Shown here: in pieces, positions 25,806-38,100 of the stretch
How positions within the stretch are numbered: position 1 is the stretch's first letter
How the letters are laid out: each line of letters opens with the position of its first letter
NCBI GenBank assembly: GCA_006384855.1
Contig: VCJN01003203.1
Span: forward strand, 1-64,000
Length of the DNA: 64,000 bases
Source of the DNA: Tetraselmis striata
Lineage: Eukaryota > Chlorophyta > Chlorodendrophyceae > Chlorodendrales > Chlorodendraceae
Direction: 5' to 3'
Position numbers and translations under genes: made by a program
The notes under the pieces: generated by a model
What the model was told of the DNA's origin: nothing
Databases searched by the model: none
The model's input: only the letters and a program-made list of their open reading frames with translations

Positions 25806-27567
25806 ACGGGGCGAGGCGAGGAACCGTGGATGGTGGGTAACGCTGGGTGCCGGCGGTGGGTGGGTGTTGATTTCGGTAGTTGGGCTTGGTTTCGGTAGCT
25901 GGAAGAAGCCGACAACTTTGTTGCACCGTGTGCCAACCGGCCCCTTGCGGCACTACAAGCCGTTGGCAGCCCCAACGAAGTCAGTCGGTTGTCTCAATGT
26001 TTGGGCTTGTGCAAACCGTCGAATTAAAAGCTCATTACGCCAGATTGCGCGACCCATTCCCCGTTAAGGGGTAGCTACGGACGAATTACGAGCACGTCTG
26101 TGTTAAATGATGACACATGTGTCCTTATTTAGACGCTAAATACGGTCGCCACACGGGATATGGCTAAGGGCTTAACACAAATACGCAGATATTACGCTAT
26201 GGATACGCAGCAAGCCGGGTACTCGTACTACTGCTACGACCTGCGCTATATAATAGTGGAGCGCGAGTCGTCACGGCGCGGCGCCGGACTTAGGAATTTT
26301 TAAGCAGTAGCTGCACCTACCTGACGCACATTCGCACACCCGCGAGATAGTACCGTAGCGGCAAGTCCCCCAGCACCATCCATAATGGCTACGCACGCCA
26401 GCAAGTTAATTCCACGCCCTCCCTACGGCAAAGCCGTGAGGACTAGAGGCATGAAAATACCACTCAGTGCTTTGTGCAACACTGGTCGCATCGTTGAGGA
26501 CATGCGGCATGCACTGTTCGGTGGCCAAGCGACCAACAGCCACACATCCGCGTTCTCCCAGAGCAACCCCAGGGCAAGGACGCTTTAGGCTATGCTCTCG
26601 CGGACATACTGAACAACTAAACTGAGCGGAAGTAGTACGACGAAGCCGGAAAGAAGCACATGCTTGATGCATGTTTTTAAATGTCCGATGATGGGCAGTC
26701 CCACCCATGAGACTGCCAGTCTGTTTTTATCAGCAGAGTGCCAGCATTGGCGATTTTAAACCGCCTTCGATTTAGATGGTGGAGACCTCACAGCCGCCGC
26801 CGCCGCCGCCGCGAAATCAAAACCACAAGCAAGAGGACTAGGTTTTGGGCGGTGGGCGTTGGGTGCGCAAGGCAGCGGCGCCAGGGCGCTTCGTTCGCGG
26901 AATGTACCCGACGCGTGCCCAGATCTTGAACCCAAAACCCGACCCCCCCCCCCCCTCCGCAGCATCTGACATGGGCACGGGCGTTAAGAACGCCTCTGTC
27001 GACGGTCCATGCCATACTCCCACGAGCCGGGGCCGGAGTCCACCCTGAGAGTAGGTACAGTGATTCGGCGGGTGGCTGACATGACTGCGTGGATAATGTG
27101 AAATTCACATGCGTTGACCGCCCCGTGTTGCGTTTTTGCTGGTGTTCTTGCAACTCAAGACAAGGCGGTGCTCTCCACCTTGCAGAGGTATGGCAGCAGA
27201 GCGACTTCGGGAGGTACAACCAAGCCGGCAATAAGTGCCCCCCTCCTAGCGTGATGTTCAAGGGCGAGGAGGAGGTCTGCGGGGTGACGCCGCACTCGGA
27301 AGCCGCAGGTGACTCGCGTTGGTTTTCGCACTTGTTCGATTACACAGCCACCGCCGCGACAAGCAATCAACTCGCATACTGACTTTCGCAATTGATGTGT
27401 CAGACACCCAGTCCCTAAGTTTGGCGGTAAGCTAGTCTTATCGAGTCTTCATCGCAACTATAGGATCGTGGCGCTGCCGCTGGCAGGCATCGCTGCGTCG
27501 CCAGAACTCCACCGTTTTGTGGGCATGTTGAAGCAACAACAGAAGAAGGCGGGCGGCATCATCAAGC

Positions 27568-27620
27568 ACAAAACAGTAATTTAACCTATTTTGCACCGTG
27601 GAATTCATTTTGCACCGTAG
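27568..27620. repeat. Left target duplication and terminal inverted repeat, copy A
   Basis: ACAA at 27,568-27,571 is followed by the terminal repeat from 27,572. Two direct copies of ttttgcaccgt lie at about 27,589 and 27,608. Confidence 0.75.
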
Positions 27621-27864
27621 GGTTTGTTTATACCCTAGTTCCCGGGTCTACTATCAGTACTTAAGACTCACTGGTGATGTAGCTTGGGTTTGTAGACCTT
27701 GGGTGCAGTGCAGCATTCATCAGCGTGCAGGCCAGCCGCGACGCATATCCAATGTTGGTTTTGGAGCATTTTGTCCAAAATGGGACAAGATGAGGCAATG
27801 AAATCAATATTTATTATGATTATTACATCCAGCGGCTAGCTAGCCACAAGACGTTGTTGATAGT

Positions 27865-30800
27865 TTATTCGTTGAGCATCCCCAACTCAAGCAAGTCCTT
27901 CTTCGTGGCTGCGTTAAACTTGACGACTCCGCCGGGTTTGCGTTGCGCTGGGGTGGTTGACATGACGTGGACGCAGTTGTTTCGTGGCTGGCTGATTTGC
28001 CACCCAGTTTGCGCATATGTCTTCACGACTTGGACGCTTTTACCGTACCACTTCTTTCTGACCATGGTGCCGTCCTCGTTGAACACCTCTCGACTTCCCG
28101 ACGCATCGTGGATGGCCTTCGCGTACGATAGGGGGACGGCTTCAACAAGCTTCCAAGGAAGCGTCAGGCACTTCTCCCAGCTTGTGTCAACTGGCTTCTT
28201 CCCTCCTTTTGTCTGCGCGTACAACCATAGGGGCATGAGGGGTTTGCCCTTTGCATCGGCATGGAAGGGCTCGTATACGGCCACGGTCAACGTGTCTTCG
28301 GTAGTCTCGCGCGACTTCACAAGCCCGATGACGAATCTCGACTCCCAATCACCAAAAGTTTCAGGACACTTGTCTTCCTCATGCACCTAACGATGACCAA
28401 GACCGCGAGCTAGGTTAGTCCCGAGCGAGACGCCACGCCATTTTTGTCCCAGTTGGGACAAAATAACAAGCAAGGTAGATGAACCAAATTGTTTTGTCCC
28501 GTAAAGGACTGCCGAGGAGAAAGCTGCCGAAGGAGCAGTTTGCATCTCATCCAAGTCGTCGAGCAGATTCTTCCAGCTCTCGCGCTCGAGTGGGGAGAAG
28601 TGCCACTGGACCGCTAGGTCCGTGATGTACGACCTGACCTTCTTGAAATCATCCAAGTACCTCTGGACCTTCACCGCGTCGGGCTTCTTTTTGTCGCAGA
28701 GAGCGTACAAAAGGGGCCGGCCCGCACGAATCTCGGGCGTCCCAGTTGGCGCGCTCTTCAAGATCTGCACGGGCTCAGAAAGCGGTGTGTTGGACCACAA
28801 GGCGGTGCGCAACGAGCCGCCAGACGCGGCGGCGTCGTCACGGGTGAACTCGAATTTGTGCGGCTTACTGATGTCCTGAATGTGGTCTTGGAAATGGGGC
28901 CTTAACCACTCAGAGAAGTCGAGGGAGAATGAGAGCTCAGCAATCTCCGGAGTGGGCGAGAATGCCTTCGCCACCAAGTCAAGAAAGGCCTCGATTGTGT
29001 AGGCGGAGCTGCGAGATAGCGCAAGACTGATGCGGCTGAAGGTCTGGTCAACCCGTTCGCGAGTGTGCCCGACAGGCAAGAAGACCAAATGAATAACGTC
29101 GCAGATGCCGATAGACACAAGCCAATTGCAGAGGGCCGCCACGTTCCTATTCTTGTTCTCCCTGACGGTGTTGTCCATCTGGATTCTGATGTACGGAATC
29201 TTTCTACCACGGTGTTGAATTTCCTGCATCGCAGACCAGATTTCATCAGTCCATGGCTACCGGACAACCACGGCGAACCTATCGGGAGGCTAACGAGCTC
29301 ACCTTCATGATCGTGATCCATATCAGAGTGCACGTCGTGGACGAATCGTGGGGGATGGTGTTGGTGTAGTAGTAGATGTCGTCCGGGCGGTATCTGTCGT
29401 ACTTCACACAGGTGAGGTGGTACTTGAGGAGCATGTCGGGCTTCACAGTCTTGGGGATGCGAACCCAGTGAGGCAGCAGGGTCTTCGCGGAGTCCATGCT
29501 ATCAATTTCGAAGAAGAAGAAGTTTCCATGGCCAAGGCGCGACTGGAAGACGGCGTTGTTCAGATCCCTTCGTTCCTGGCGCACTCTCTCGAGGTGTACC
29601 TTCTACTCAGCTCTGACCTGACGCCTCACCAGCTGCTGATGTTGACGGTGCACTTGACGTTCCTCTGGCGTCATGTCCTTTGTGCAAATCTCGCGAGCTT
29701 GGTCTCTGAGTGCTTTGCCCGCCGCGCATATGGGACAGTGGTTGAATCGCTTCACCTTCGGCGTGGTGACATCCGGGAAGTCTTCCTTCCAAGTCCGGCG
29801 GAAAGTGTCGAACGATGCGAGCTTCACTTCGCTCTCGGTAGCCAAATCTACAAAGGGGCAGGGGCATGATAGGTCGGTATACAAATAAGGTCTCATAATG
29901 CGAGACAGAAAAGTTCGGTCTAAAGTGGTCGAAATAATTATATCGGTAGTGGGTGAATAATTCCGTAATCAGCATGGCGAAACAATCTGTCATCAGTGTG
30001 ACGAAACGGTATGTCAGTAGTGGGACAAAACCGTCTCTCAGCAGTGGGACAAGACGTTCTCTCTGCAGTGGGACGATATCGGCTAATTATGTGGGACAAA
30101 TACTTTTGTGGTCGGTGGGACGAAACGGTATGCCATGAGCGGTGCGAAACGTTCTGTCATCAGTGGAACGAAATCGGTCCGGCGTCGGTGGGACTAAACG
30201 TTCTGGCGATAGCGGGACGAAACGGTTTGTAAAGAGGGACGAAACGGTTTGTCATCAGTGGGACGAAACGGTCTGTCATCGGTGGGACGAAACGGTTTGT
30301 CATCAGCGGGACAAAACGGTCTGTCATCAGCGGGACAAAACGGTTTGTTATCAGTGGGACGAAACGGTTTGTCATCAGTGGGACAAAACGGTCTGTAATT
30401 AGCGGGACAAAACGGTTTGTCATCAGTGGGATGAAACGGTTTGTCATCAGCGGGACAAAACGGTTTGTCATCAGCGGGACAAAACGGTTTGTCATCAGTG
30501 GGACGAAACGGTATGTTAGCAGTGGGACGAAACGGTTTGTCATCAGCGGGACAAAAACGGTATGTAATTAGCGGGACAAAACGGTCTGTCATCAGCGGGA
30601 CAAAACGGTCTGTCATCAGTGGGACGAAACGGTTTGTCCTCAGTGGGACGAAACGGTTTGTCATCAGCGGGACGAAACGGTCTGTCGTCAGCGGGACAAA
30701 ACGGTATGTCATCAGTGGGACAAAATGGGCCTCACCACGGAGAATGGCGTTGTCGTCCTCGGCCCACGACTTGTAGTAGTAGTAGACGCAAATCTTGGTC

Positions 30801-31561
30801 ATCCAGGGAGGTAGGTGCTTCTTGAAGGTCTCGCTGTTTCCGTCATGAAAAGGCATGATCTCGACGTGACCGAGGTCATCCGAGAAGAAGTGCTCGAGAA
30901 ACATGCGCACATGCTCCCTCGGTCCGGTTTGTCTGCTCTCGTATTGTTTGCGCTGCCTGATGTACGTGGGTTCGTTATCCACCACCGACCGCTGGATCAC
31001 GAGACGTCTGTGTTTCGAGACCCGATGCAAGGCCTCCCACGCACGCCCACACGTGTAGATGGGGCCCCGATGGTCGAAAGAGCGCAAGTAGCCACCGTGA
31101 TCAAACATGTAATCGAACTTGTCGGATGCCGACTCGTAGCCACCCCTGAGAACCTGAGCGAGCCGGTCAAAGGAGCGGTTCTGATTGCCAGAGTATACGG
31201 TCAACGCACGGTCCAACACGGCATCAACGAGGGCCTCTCCGCACTGTGTGTATAGCTTGTGCACGCACTTGCGCGAACAGCATGGCGACTGCTCGCTAGC
31301 CTCCTTGGCGAGCATGAGGCGGATACAATCGCGAGAGGTGCGCTTGCTGATCAGAGACGAGACCTTGCCATTATCGCTTTCGGCGACCTCATCGGAGCCC
31401 TTGCCCCACGTGTACTTCCTTTTCTCATGCTCCTTACGATCACTCGCACGCGCGTCGCAATCACACGAGTACTCGCTGCGGCACGAACACAGCGGTAATG
31501 TAACTGTAGTGTCCGACGCGCCGGATCCTGGAGAAGAGGCCATGCTTTCGACCGCCGCCAT
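27865..31561 (-). pseudogene. Copy A transposase, DUF7869-type, inactivated
   Basis: Exon 1 31,561-30,736, intron 1 with 24-bp repeats (30,735-29,848), exon 2 29,847-29,303, short intron (46 bp), exon 3 from 29,256, and a last exon ending at 27,865. N-terminal part: Cys-rich segments (CSCRSEYSCDCDA, CCSRKCVHKL) and YTCGRAWEALHRVSKHRRLV. Middle: PKVKRFNHCPICAAGKALRD, then EIDSMDSAKTLLPHW. Core: IQMDNTVRENKNRNVAAL and LPVGHTRERVDQTFSRIS. This order is typical of the DUF7869 group, which I infer to be an RNase H-fold transposase with acidic residues at IDSMD, QMDN and VDQ. Defects: TAG at 29,603-29,605 where copy B has His, and a deletion of about 300 bp near 28,510 relative to copy B. The last exon (VYEPFHADAKGKPLMPLWLY) is conserved in both copies. 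Confidence 0.75.
29960..30728 (+). repeat. 24-bp minisatellite array in transposase intron 1, copy A
   Basis: About 32 units of gtcatcagtgggacgaaacg plus four bases (24 bp), direction plus, antisense to the transposase. Intron ends lie at 30,735 (gtgagg) and 29,848 (tag). Confidence 0.95.
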
Positions 31562-32106
31562 GCAGCGCGGGGCGAGTGGGGGGGGGGGGGGGGGGGGGGT
31601 GAAGGACTGTGATCTGTGGTGAGGAAGAGTGACGGCCGATGACCGTTCTCGGACGGGCCGTTGACCGGGGTGTATAATATCCAGCTACGGGTCAAAATAA
31701 TTGATGACTCAAATACCGTATTATTTCGTGTTTCTTTCGTATGTCGGTGATAGTTCTATACTATTAAGTACACCCGAATCCAATCCAAGGAATATATCAT
31801 CCCATGAAGGAATATTATTGCCACGCCACTGTACTCTCGTACCGTTATGACTCTCGAGTAGGGAATATTTTATCTTCCAGTAATAGTAATATATAGTCGC
31901 AGTAGTTAGCCTTGTATATTCGTCGCGGTGCAAAATACATGAACCTGATGACGACGACGAGGTACACTATAGTGTGCGCACGCGCGCCGTTGGTCCAGCA
32001 GGGGTCAGAGCGGCGGCAGACAGAAACCACGTCATTTCCACCTCTCCCTCACCGCTTCCCACCAAGAAACCCGCTCATCTACCGCGTCAACCTACCTACC
32101 GCCAGA
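31562..32106. promoter_or_regulatory. Divergent promoter region of the transposon genes
   Basis: 545 bp between the two start codons, conserved in copy B (12,327-12,986), with a poly-G run at 31,578-31,599 just upstream of the transposase ATG. AT-rich words such as tatattcg and aatatatc occur in both copies. No promoter element can be fixed by eye. The role is inferred from position. Confidence 0.55.
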
Positions 32107-35100
32107 ATGGCGCCGAAGAAGAACGAGCCTGCCAAGGACAAGGAAGACAAGGACGATGCCACCCCAGGTGAGTTGCGCGCGCGTACAGTAGCTGCCTGCC
32201 TGCTCGACGCGTGATACGGCCAGATCTAGCGAGTTCGGTTAGGGTTCCCTGTAGAAGCGGTGTAATCTAGGACCACTCGAGGTGTAGGCAGACGAGTGGG
32301 AGCGTACAGTAGCCGCCTGCCTGCTCGACGCGTGATACGGCCAGATCTAGCGAGTTCGGTTAGGGTTCCCTGTAGAAGCGGTGTAATCTAGGACCGCTCG
32401 AGGTGTAGGCAGACGAGTGGGAATAAAACCCCAAACGAGACGAGCGGCATCAGGGTCTTGCATGGTAGTATTACGTCCCGTCGAGGCAGCTGCGGCAAGT
32501 TCAATAAGGATGCTAATTGGTGGTGGGAGGGGGTGGGGGTGAAGAGCGGCCATGTGGAACCTGTGCCTGTACTCCGCCGTAAGGAGTGGTTTAATATTAG
32601 TGTGAAGCGCAGTACTTAAAGACATTACATTATTAAACCGCAGTACATAATGTATTGAAAATAGGTTTGTCATCAGTGGGACGAAACGGTTTGTCATCAG
32701 CGGGACGAAACGGTTTGTCATCAGTGGGACGAAACGGTTTGCCATCAGTGGGACGAAACGGTCTGTCATCAGTGGGACGAAACGGTTTGTCATCAGTGGG
32801 ACGAAACGGTATGTCATCAGTGGGACGAAACGGTTTGTCATCAGTGGGACGAAACGGTTTGTCATCAGCGGGACGAAACGGTCTGTCATCAGTGGGACGA
32901 AACGGTTTGTCATCATTGGGACGAAATGGTTTGTCATCAGTGGGACAAAACGGTTTGTCATCAGTGGGACGTAACGGTTTGTCATCAGTGGGACGAAACG
33001 GTTTGTCATCAGTGGGACGAAACGGTTTGTCATCAGCGGGACAAAACGGTCTGTAATTAGCGGGACAAAACGGTTTGTCATCAGTGGGATGAAACGGTTT
33101 GTCATCAACGGGACAAAACGGTTTGTCATCAGTGGGACAAAACGGTCTGTCATCAGTGGGACGAAACGGTTTGTCATCAGTGGGACGAAACGGTTTGTCA
33201 TCAGTGGGACGAAACGGTTTGTCATCAGTGGGACGAAACGGTTTTTCATCAGCGGGACGAAACGGTTTGTCATCAGTGGGACGAAACGGTTTGTCATCAG
33301 TGGGACGAAACGTTCTGTCATCAGTGGGACGAAACGGTCTGTCATCAGTGGGACGAAACGGTTTGTCATCAGTGGGACGAAACGGTTTGTCATCATTGGG
33401 ACGAAACCTTCTGTCATCAGTGGGACGAAACGGTCTGTCATCAGTGGGACGAAACGTTCTCTCATCAGCGGGACGAAACGGTCTGACAGGATATGATATT
33501 TATAGGTCGAAGGTCCAAGCGGACATCAAAACCTACCGAGAAAGCAAAAGAATTCGATGCGCTCGGAGCGCTAGTAGGGAGAAAACACAAGGCGTCATCT
33601 TCTGTGCCCGAGCAGCCGGCGGCGAAGAAGAGCCGTGCAGCCTCAGCTTCTGCAGCTAGAGCGGGCGCTGAGGCATCAGGTAACCCCTGGAAACCGAGCC
33701 TTTTAGGAGGTAGGGTGCCGGCTTACGGCACGCACTCGCAAGGAGAAAGATCGGCCGCCTTGCTTTTGAGGGCCCGAATCAAGAGCGGCCAGGTCCTCAA
33801 ATGCTCAAATGCAGACAGCGCGAAGGCTAATCGATTACGAAAAGCTCATGCAAGCTTACTATCAATCAGGTCCTCGCCTCTCCAATCATATGATTTTTGT
33901 GAGTGCACTGTGTCATATTGACATTGTTTGAAATCATGTGTGTTGACAGGTTCGAAAGGACGCGCACAAGAGCCAGTAGCGACTAAAGCTTCAAAGGAAT
34001 CCAAGGGGAAAGAAAAGGTTTCAGAGACGATTGTGACTCCAGGTAATTGTGACTGAAAGTATCAATCCCTGCCTTTGTGAGTGCACTGTGTCATATTTAC
34101 ATTGTTTGAAATCATGTGTGTTGACAGGTTCGAAAGGACGCGCAAATGAGCCAGTAGCGACTCAAGCTTCAAAGGAATCCAAGGGAAAAGAAAAGGTTTC
34201 AGAGACGATTGTGACTCCAGGTAATTGTGACTGAAAGTATCAATCCCTGCCTTCTCACTCCCTTCGATTACTTTCTCGTCAATGAGTTATCTGACGTTCC
34301 AACATGTAAATTGGCGCAGGCATCCGCGTCGGAAGCAGCTGGTAAATCGGGAGCCCCAGGTAAGAAAAATCACGCTTGGCTTTGATGGTATATGGCGATA
34401 CCGTTCAATAGTTAATCGTGACGCCCACTGCAGGTGTGTTGAGTACTCTCTACTCATTCTTTACAGGTTCCCCGAATCAAGGCTCTTCTTTGTCTAAAGG
34501 CCCATCTCAAGTACCGGAAACAGAGCCTGAGCCTGAAATAGAGCACACTGAGCCGGAGCCCGAGCCCGAGCCGGAGCCTGAAACAGAGCCCAATGAGCCC
34601 GAGCCAGAGCCTCGGCATGAGCCTGAAACTGAGCCCACTCAGATGGAGCCCGAGCCGGAGCCCGAGCCGGAGCCCGAGCCCACTCGGATTGACCCGGAGC
34701 CAGAGGCCGAGCTCGAGACTCCAGCGCCGACTACCGGGCAAGCGTCCGGTTCTGGAGCCTCTGGTTCTCGAGCCCCTATTGCCGAGGCTCCGAGAAGGGT
34801 TCCTGAATTCCTCAGTATGTGCACGGATGAAGAGGTCTTCGGCACAGAGGAAGTTAGAACAGAGGCAACGGGCGGCAGAGAAGCGTAAGCAAGCTCTCGA
34901 CATCACCGGAACTCCCGGACCCGAGAGGAAGACAAAGCTTATGACAGTCGCCTCTTACGACGACTTCTTTGACGAGAGGGACGGATCCCAAGAACATGAC
35001 TCCTACAGCGACTTTACCTCAAGGAGCTGGACTATCCACTGGTTCAAGAACACAAGTGCTGAGGTACAGATCTATTTGTACATCGAATTGCACAAGGCGA

Positions 35101-38100
35101 GCCTGCTGACTGGCAAGGACTTTTTCGATGATCCGAAGGGGCCATTACTCGCGTGTATCGGAAAGATCAAGGACGTCGAGCTGGACTCGGCCGGAAACTA
35201 CGGGGTGAGTGAAGCTTGTATGATGTCTGAATTCGTGTCAATGTCGTGTTTCAATAAGTATTAATATTCTTATGCTTGTTACCGCAGATCTGTCTTGAAC
35301 CTTATCGCTTGACAGTGCACAAGGAGTTCAGGATCGATGTCAGCTTTGAGAGGTTGCTACTCCACGCGATCCAACCGCCACTCTGCTTCCAACCGCGGTT
35401 CCAGTCTTACTACGCATGGACTTTGGTCGAGCGCAATGTGCTGGCGCAGGCGCTGACAGGTTTCGCGTCTGGTGAGATTGACATCGATGACTTGGCCAAC
35501 ATTGACAAGGATTTTAAGAACGCGCTTCCATACGTCAACACGTTGGCCGTCCCGCCGGCCTTGAATGGCTTCCACAACACCGGTGCCGTCGACTGGATCT
35601 CTTACGGCCACCTCAGAGTCGAGATTGCTGATCCAGAGGTGAAGACATCTCACGGTGGCGACATCAACACGTTATACGCCGACAGAGTCAACCTCGTCGT
35701 CGACAAGGATACGGGGCTGCCTCACATTTTCAGCTTCATATCCGATAAGTTCGTCGCTCCGCCGCCGGAATTTGAATTCCGTTCCCCAAAGCTGCAAGAC
35801 TGCAATATGGTGGCGCAAAGCTACAAGGTAAAAGCCTATCGCGACCTGTTGTACCTATCCGGATCAGATATGTGTAGACAAATATAAATCAATACACAAT
35901 GCAACTTACTGACATCCATTTCTTGCATTTGTTATTCAGAGGAATCCTTCCCTATCCGCCGAGAATTTCTCAGTGTCCTTCCCAGTGGTCTACAAGAACC
36001 GCGCTTAACGTTCTCGCGAAAGAGTACGAGCCCCTCGCTCTGACCATGGCCAACTTCAAGGAGCTAGTCGCAGCATTCGAAGGCGGAAAGAACCCGAGGT
36101 TGGCGGATTCAAGTTCCTACAAGCCAGAGATCGACGTCATCATCGAGTTTCTTAGCGCCTACGGCGCGCTTCAAGCCAACATCGACGGCAGCCACAGACG
36201 GGAGGCGAAGCGCATGGTGAAAGAAAACTACCCGGAAATCTACAAAGCCAACAAAGGCATCCACCTCACGTCGGCTAAGATGTACATCGGCCTCTCGCCG
36301 GAAGTCTGCCGCTACATGTCTATGAAGCTCAACGAGGCGGGTCACACCGCCGTGGGAGACACGTCGATGCACAAACTCCTGGTGAGTGACCCATTCTCCC
36401 AAATTATTATTAAGCTGACCGTGGCAGCAAATAGGCGTAAAGTGTGACAAAAGTCGTTCTGTCGTTAGCGGGTTAAAAATATGTGACAGTGGGACGAAAC
36501 GGTCTGTCATCAGCGGGACGAAGCGGTATGTCATCAGTGGGACGAAACGTTCTGTCATCAGTGGGACGAAACGTTCTGTCATCAGTGGGACGAAACGGTT
36601 TGTCATCAGCGGGACGAAACGGTCTGTCATCAGTGGGACGAAACGGTCTGTCATCAGTGGGACGAAACGGTTTGTCATCAGTGGGACGCAACGGTCTGTC
36701 ATCAGCGGGACGAAACGGTATGTCATCAGTGGGACGAAACGGTCCGTCATCAGTGAGACAAAACGGTTTGTCATTAGTGGGACGAAACGTTCTGTCATCA
36801 GCGGGACGAAACGGTTTGTCATCGAGGTACAATCGTTCGGAATTTTGAAATCGGTGCAATTGTTTCTGCAGAACCTTCGCAGATGTTTCGAGAGCTGGTA
36901 TGCAGAACAGGATGCAAATCGCCCCGGCTTTAGGGCACTTCCGCAAATCAGGGTAGTGAAGGAGTTCAAGAAGTCTGAAGTTCTTCAAGTTGAACTTGAG
37001 AAGATCGGCATCAAAGATGAGAAGAGCAGCGAGTTCTCAAATTTGATTGACCTCTGCTCGCGCCCAGAACGGTGAGCTGCGTACATGATGAAAATTTATC
37101 GTGTTGTTAATGCTGCTAGATTCTGACAAATGATTTGCGCAGTGTTTTTGAGCCCCTTGAGCAGATTTCTGAAGCCTACCGGCATGTGGACCTCGGGGTT
37201 CGAGGATGGGACGAAGCCAGAACCAAACTCGGAGACCTATTTGTGTACTACCAGCAAGAACTCGATAGAGTCGAGCGTCTCAATTACGGCAGGCAACTCA
37301 CCCAGAAGGAAGTGAGGAAGGTTTACGAAGCAATTCGGAAGCCTATCAATACAATCCTCGATAACAAGAAGTACGGCTTCGGGAAAGACAGAGCTCACTT
37401 CCGAGTCGCCCTCATGGAGGTAAGTTGTGACCGACCCCAGTGTCTTAATCATATGGAATACTATCATTGATTCCTTTCCGTACTGAAGTTTGTTTTCGAC
37501 CCAGGATGTCGGCTTTGGACCCCATGCGCCCTGGCTAGACGAGCCGTCTCTTGCCAAGCAGAGCGACAGCGCGGATCTCCCTGTGGGCCAGATGTACCTG
37601 GTGGTTGGACTGCTCATCCAAGGCGAGCACAGTGTGACCCCGAGCCTCTACGAGCTGGTGGATGACATAAAGCATGCCGGCGACAATGGCCCCATGGCTG
37701 TTACGCACACCAACGCGGAGTGGCTCGCGATGATTGAGACCTGGAGGTTTCGCGATCTCTTGCGTCGAGCAAGCATCAAGCTCATGAATGCTATTGGCAC
37801 GGCAAAGGGACACGGACAGGAACTCCAACTGCTGACGCCGGACGAACCGGCCAGGAACTGGGGGAAATATCTCTCGGACCACATCATCGAAATGGATGTG
37901 GATGACGATGTGTCGGATGAGCAAGCGGCCGCTCGCCTTGACGCCATCACCAAGTTCCGAGCCAAGGTTGATGACCTCGGCCCAACAGGCTTCCCCAGAA
38001 AGTTCCAGGATTTGTTCAAAGGTGCTCATCGCTCCGGTCCGTTGATGGTCTTGCTGACCCCTCCTGCCAGATGGGGGGACATGAAATCCGCCGATTGTCT

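Noticed and set aside
30194..30735. C-terminal extension of the transposase into the repeat array
   Set aside because: A strong donor (gtgagg) at 30,735 and the matching acceptor at 29,848 join conserved protein parts in phase. Copy B has the same intron.
32347..33465. 372-codon minus-strand ORF made of the eight-residue repeat MTNRFVPL, and the matching plus-strand ORFs
   Set aside because: The 24-bp unit is eight codons long and happens to be open in several frames. The arrays sit between good splice sites, so these are intron sequence.
29960..33485. CRISPR-like array
   Set aside because: Units are contiguous 24-bp repeats without unique spacers, in eukaryotic introns.
11524..33485. Hammerhead ribozyme or C/D snoRNA in the repeats (ctgatga core)
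   Set aside because: The ctgatga word and the gaaa word lie on opposite strands, stems do not form, and box spacing does not fit.
35940..36003. Frameshift in the methyltransferase-like gene at exon 9
   Set aside because: Use of the acceptor at 35,985 keeps the frame without any lesion. The alternative acceptor at 35,939 would require a one-base deletion.
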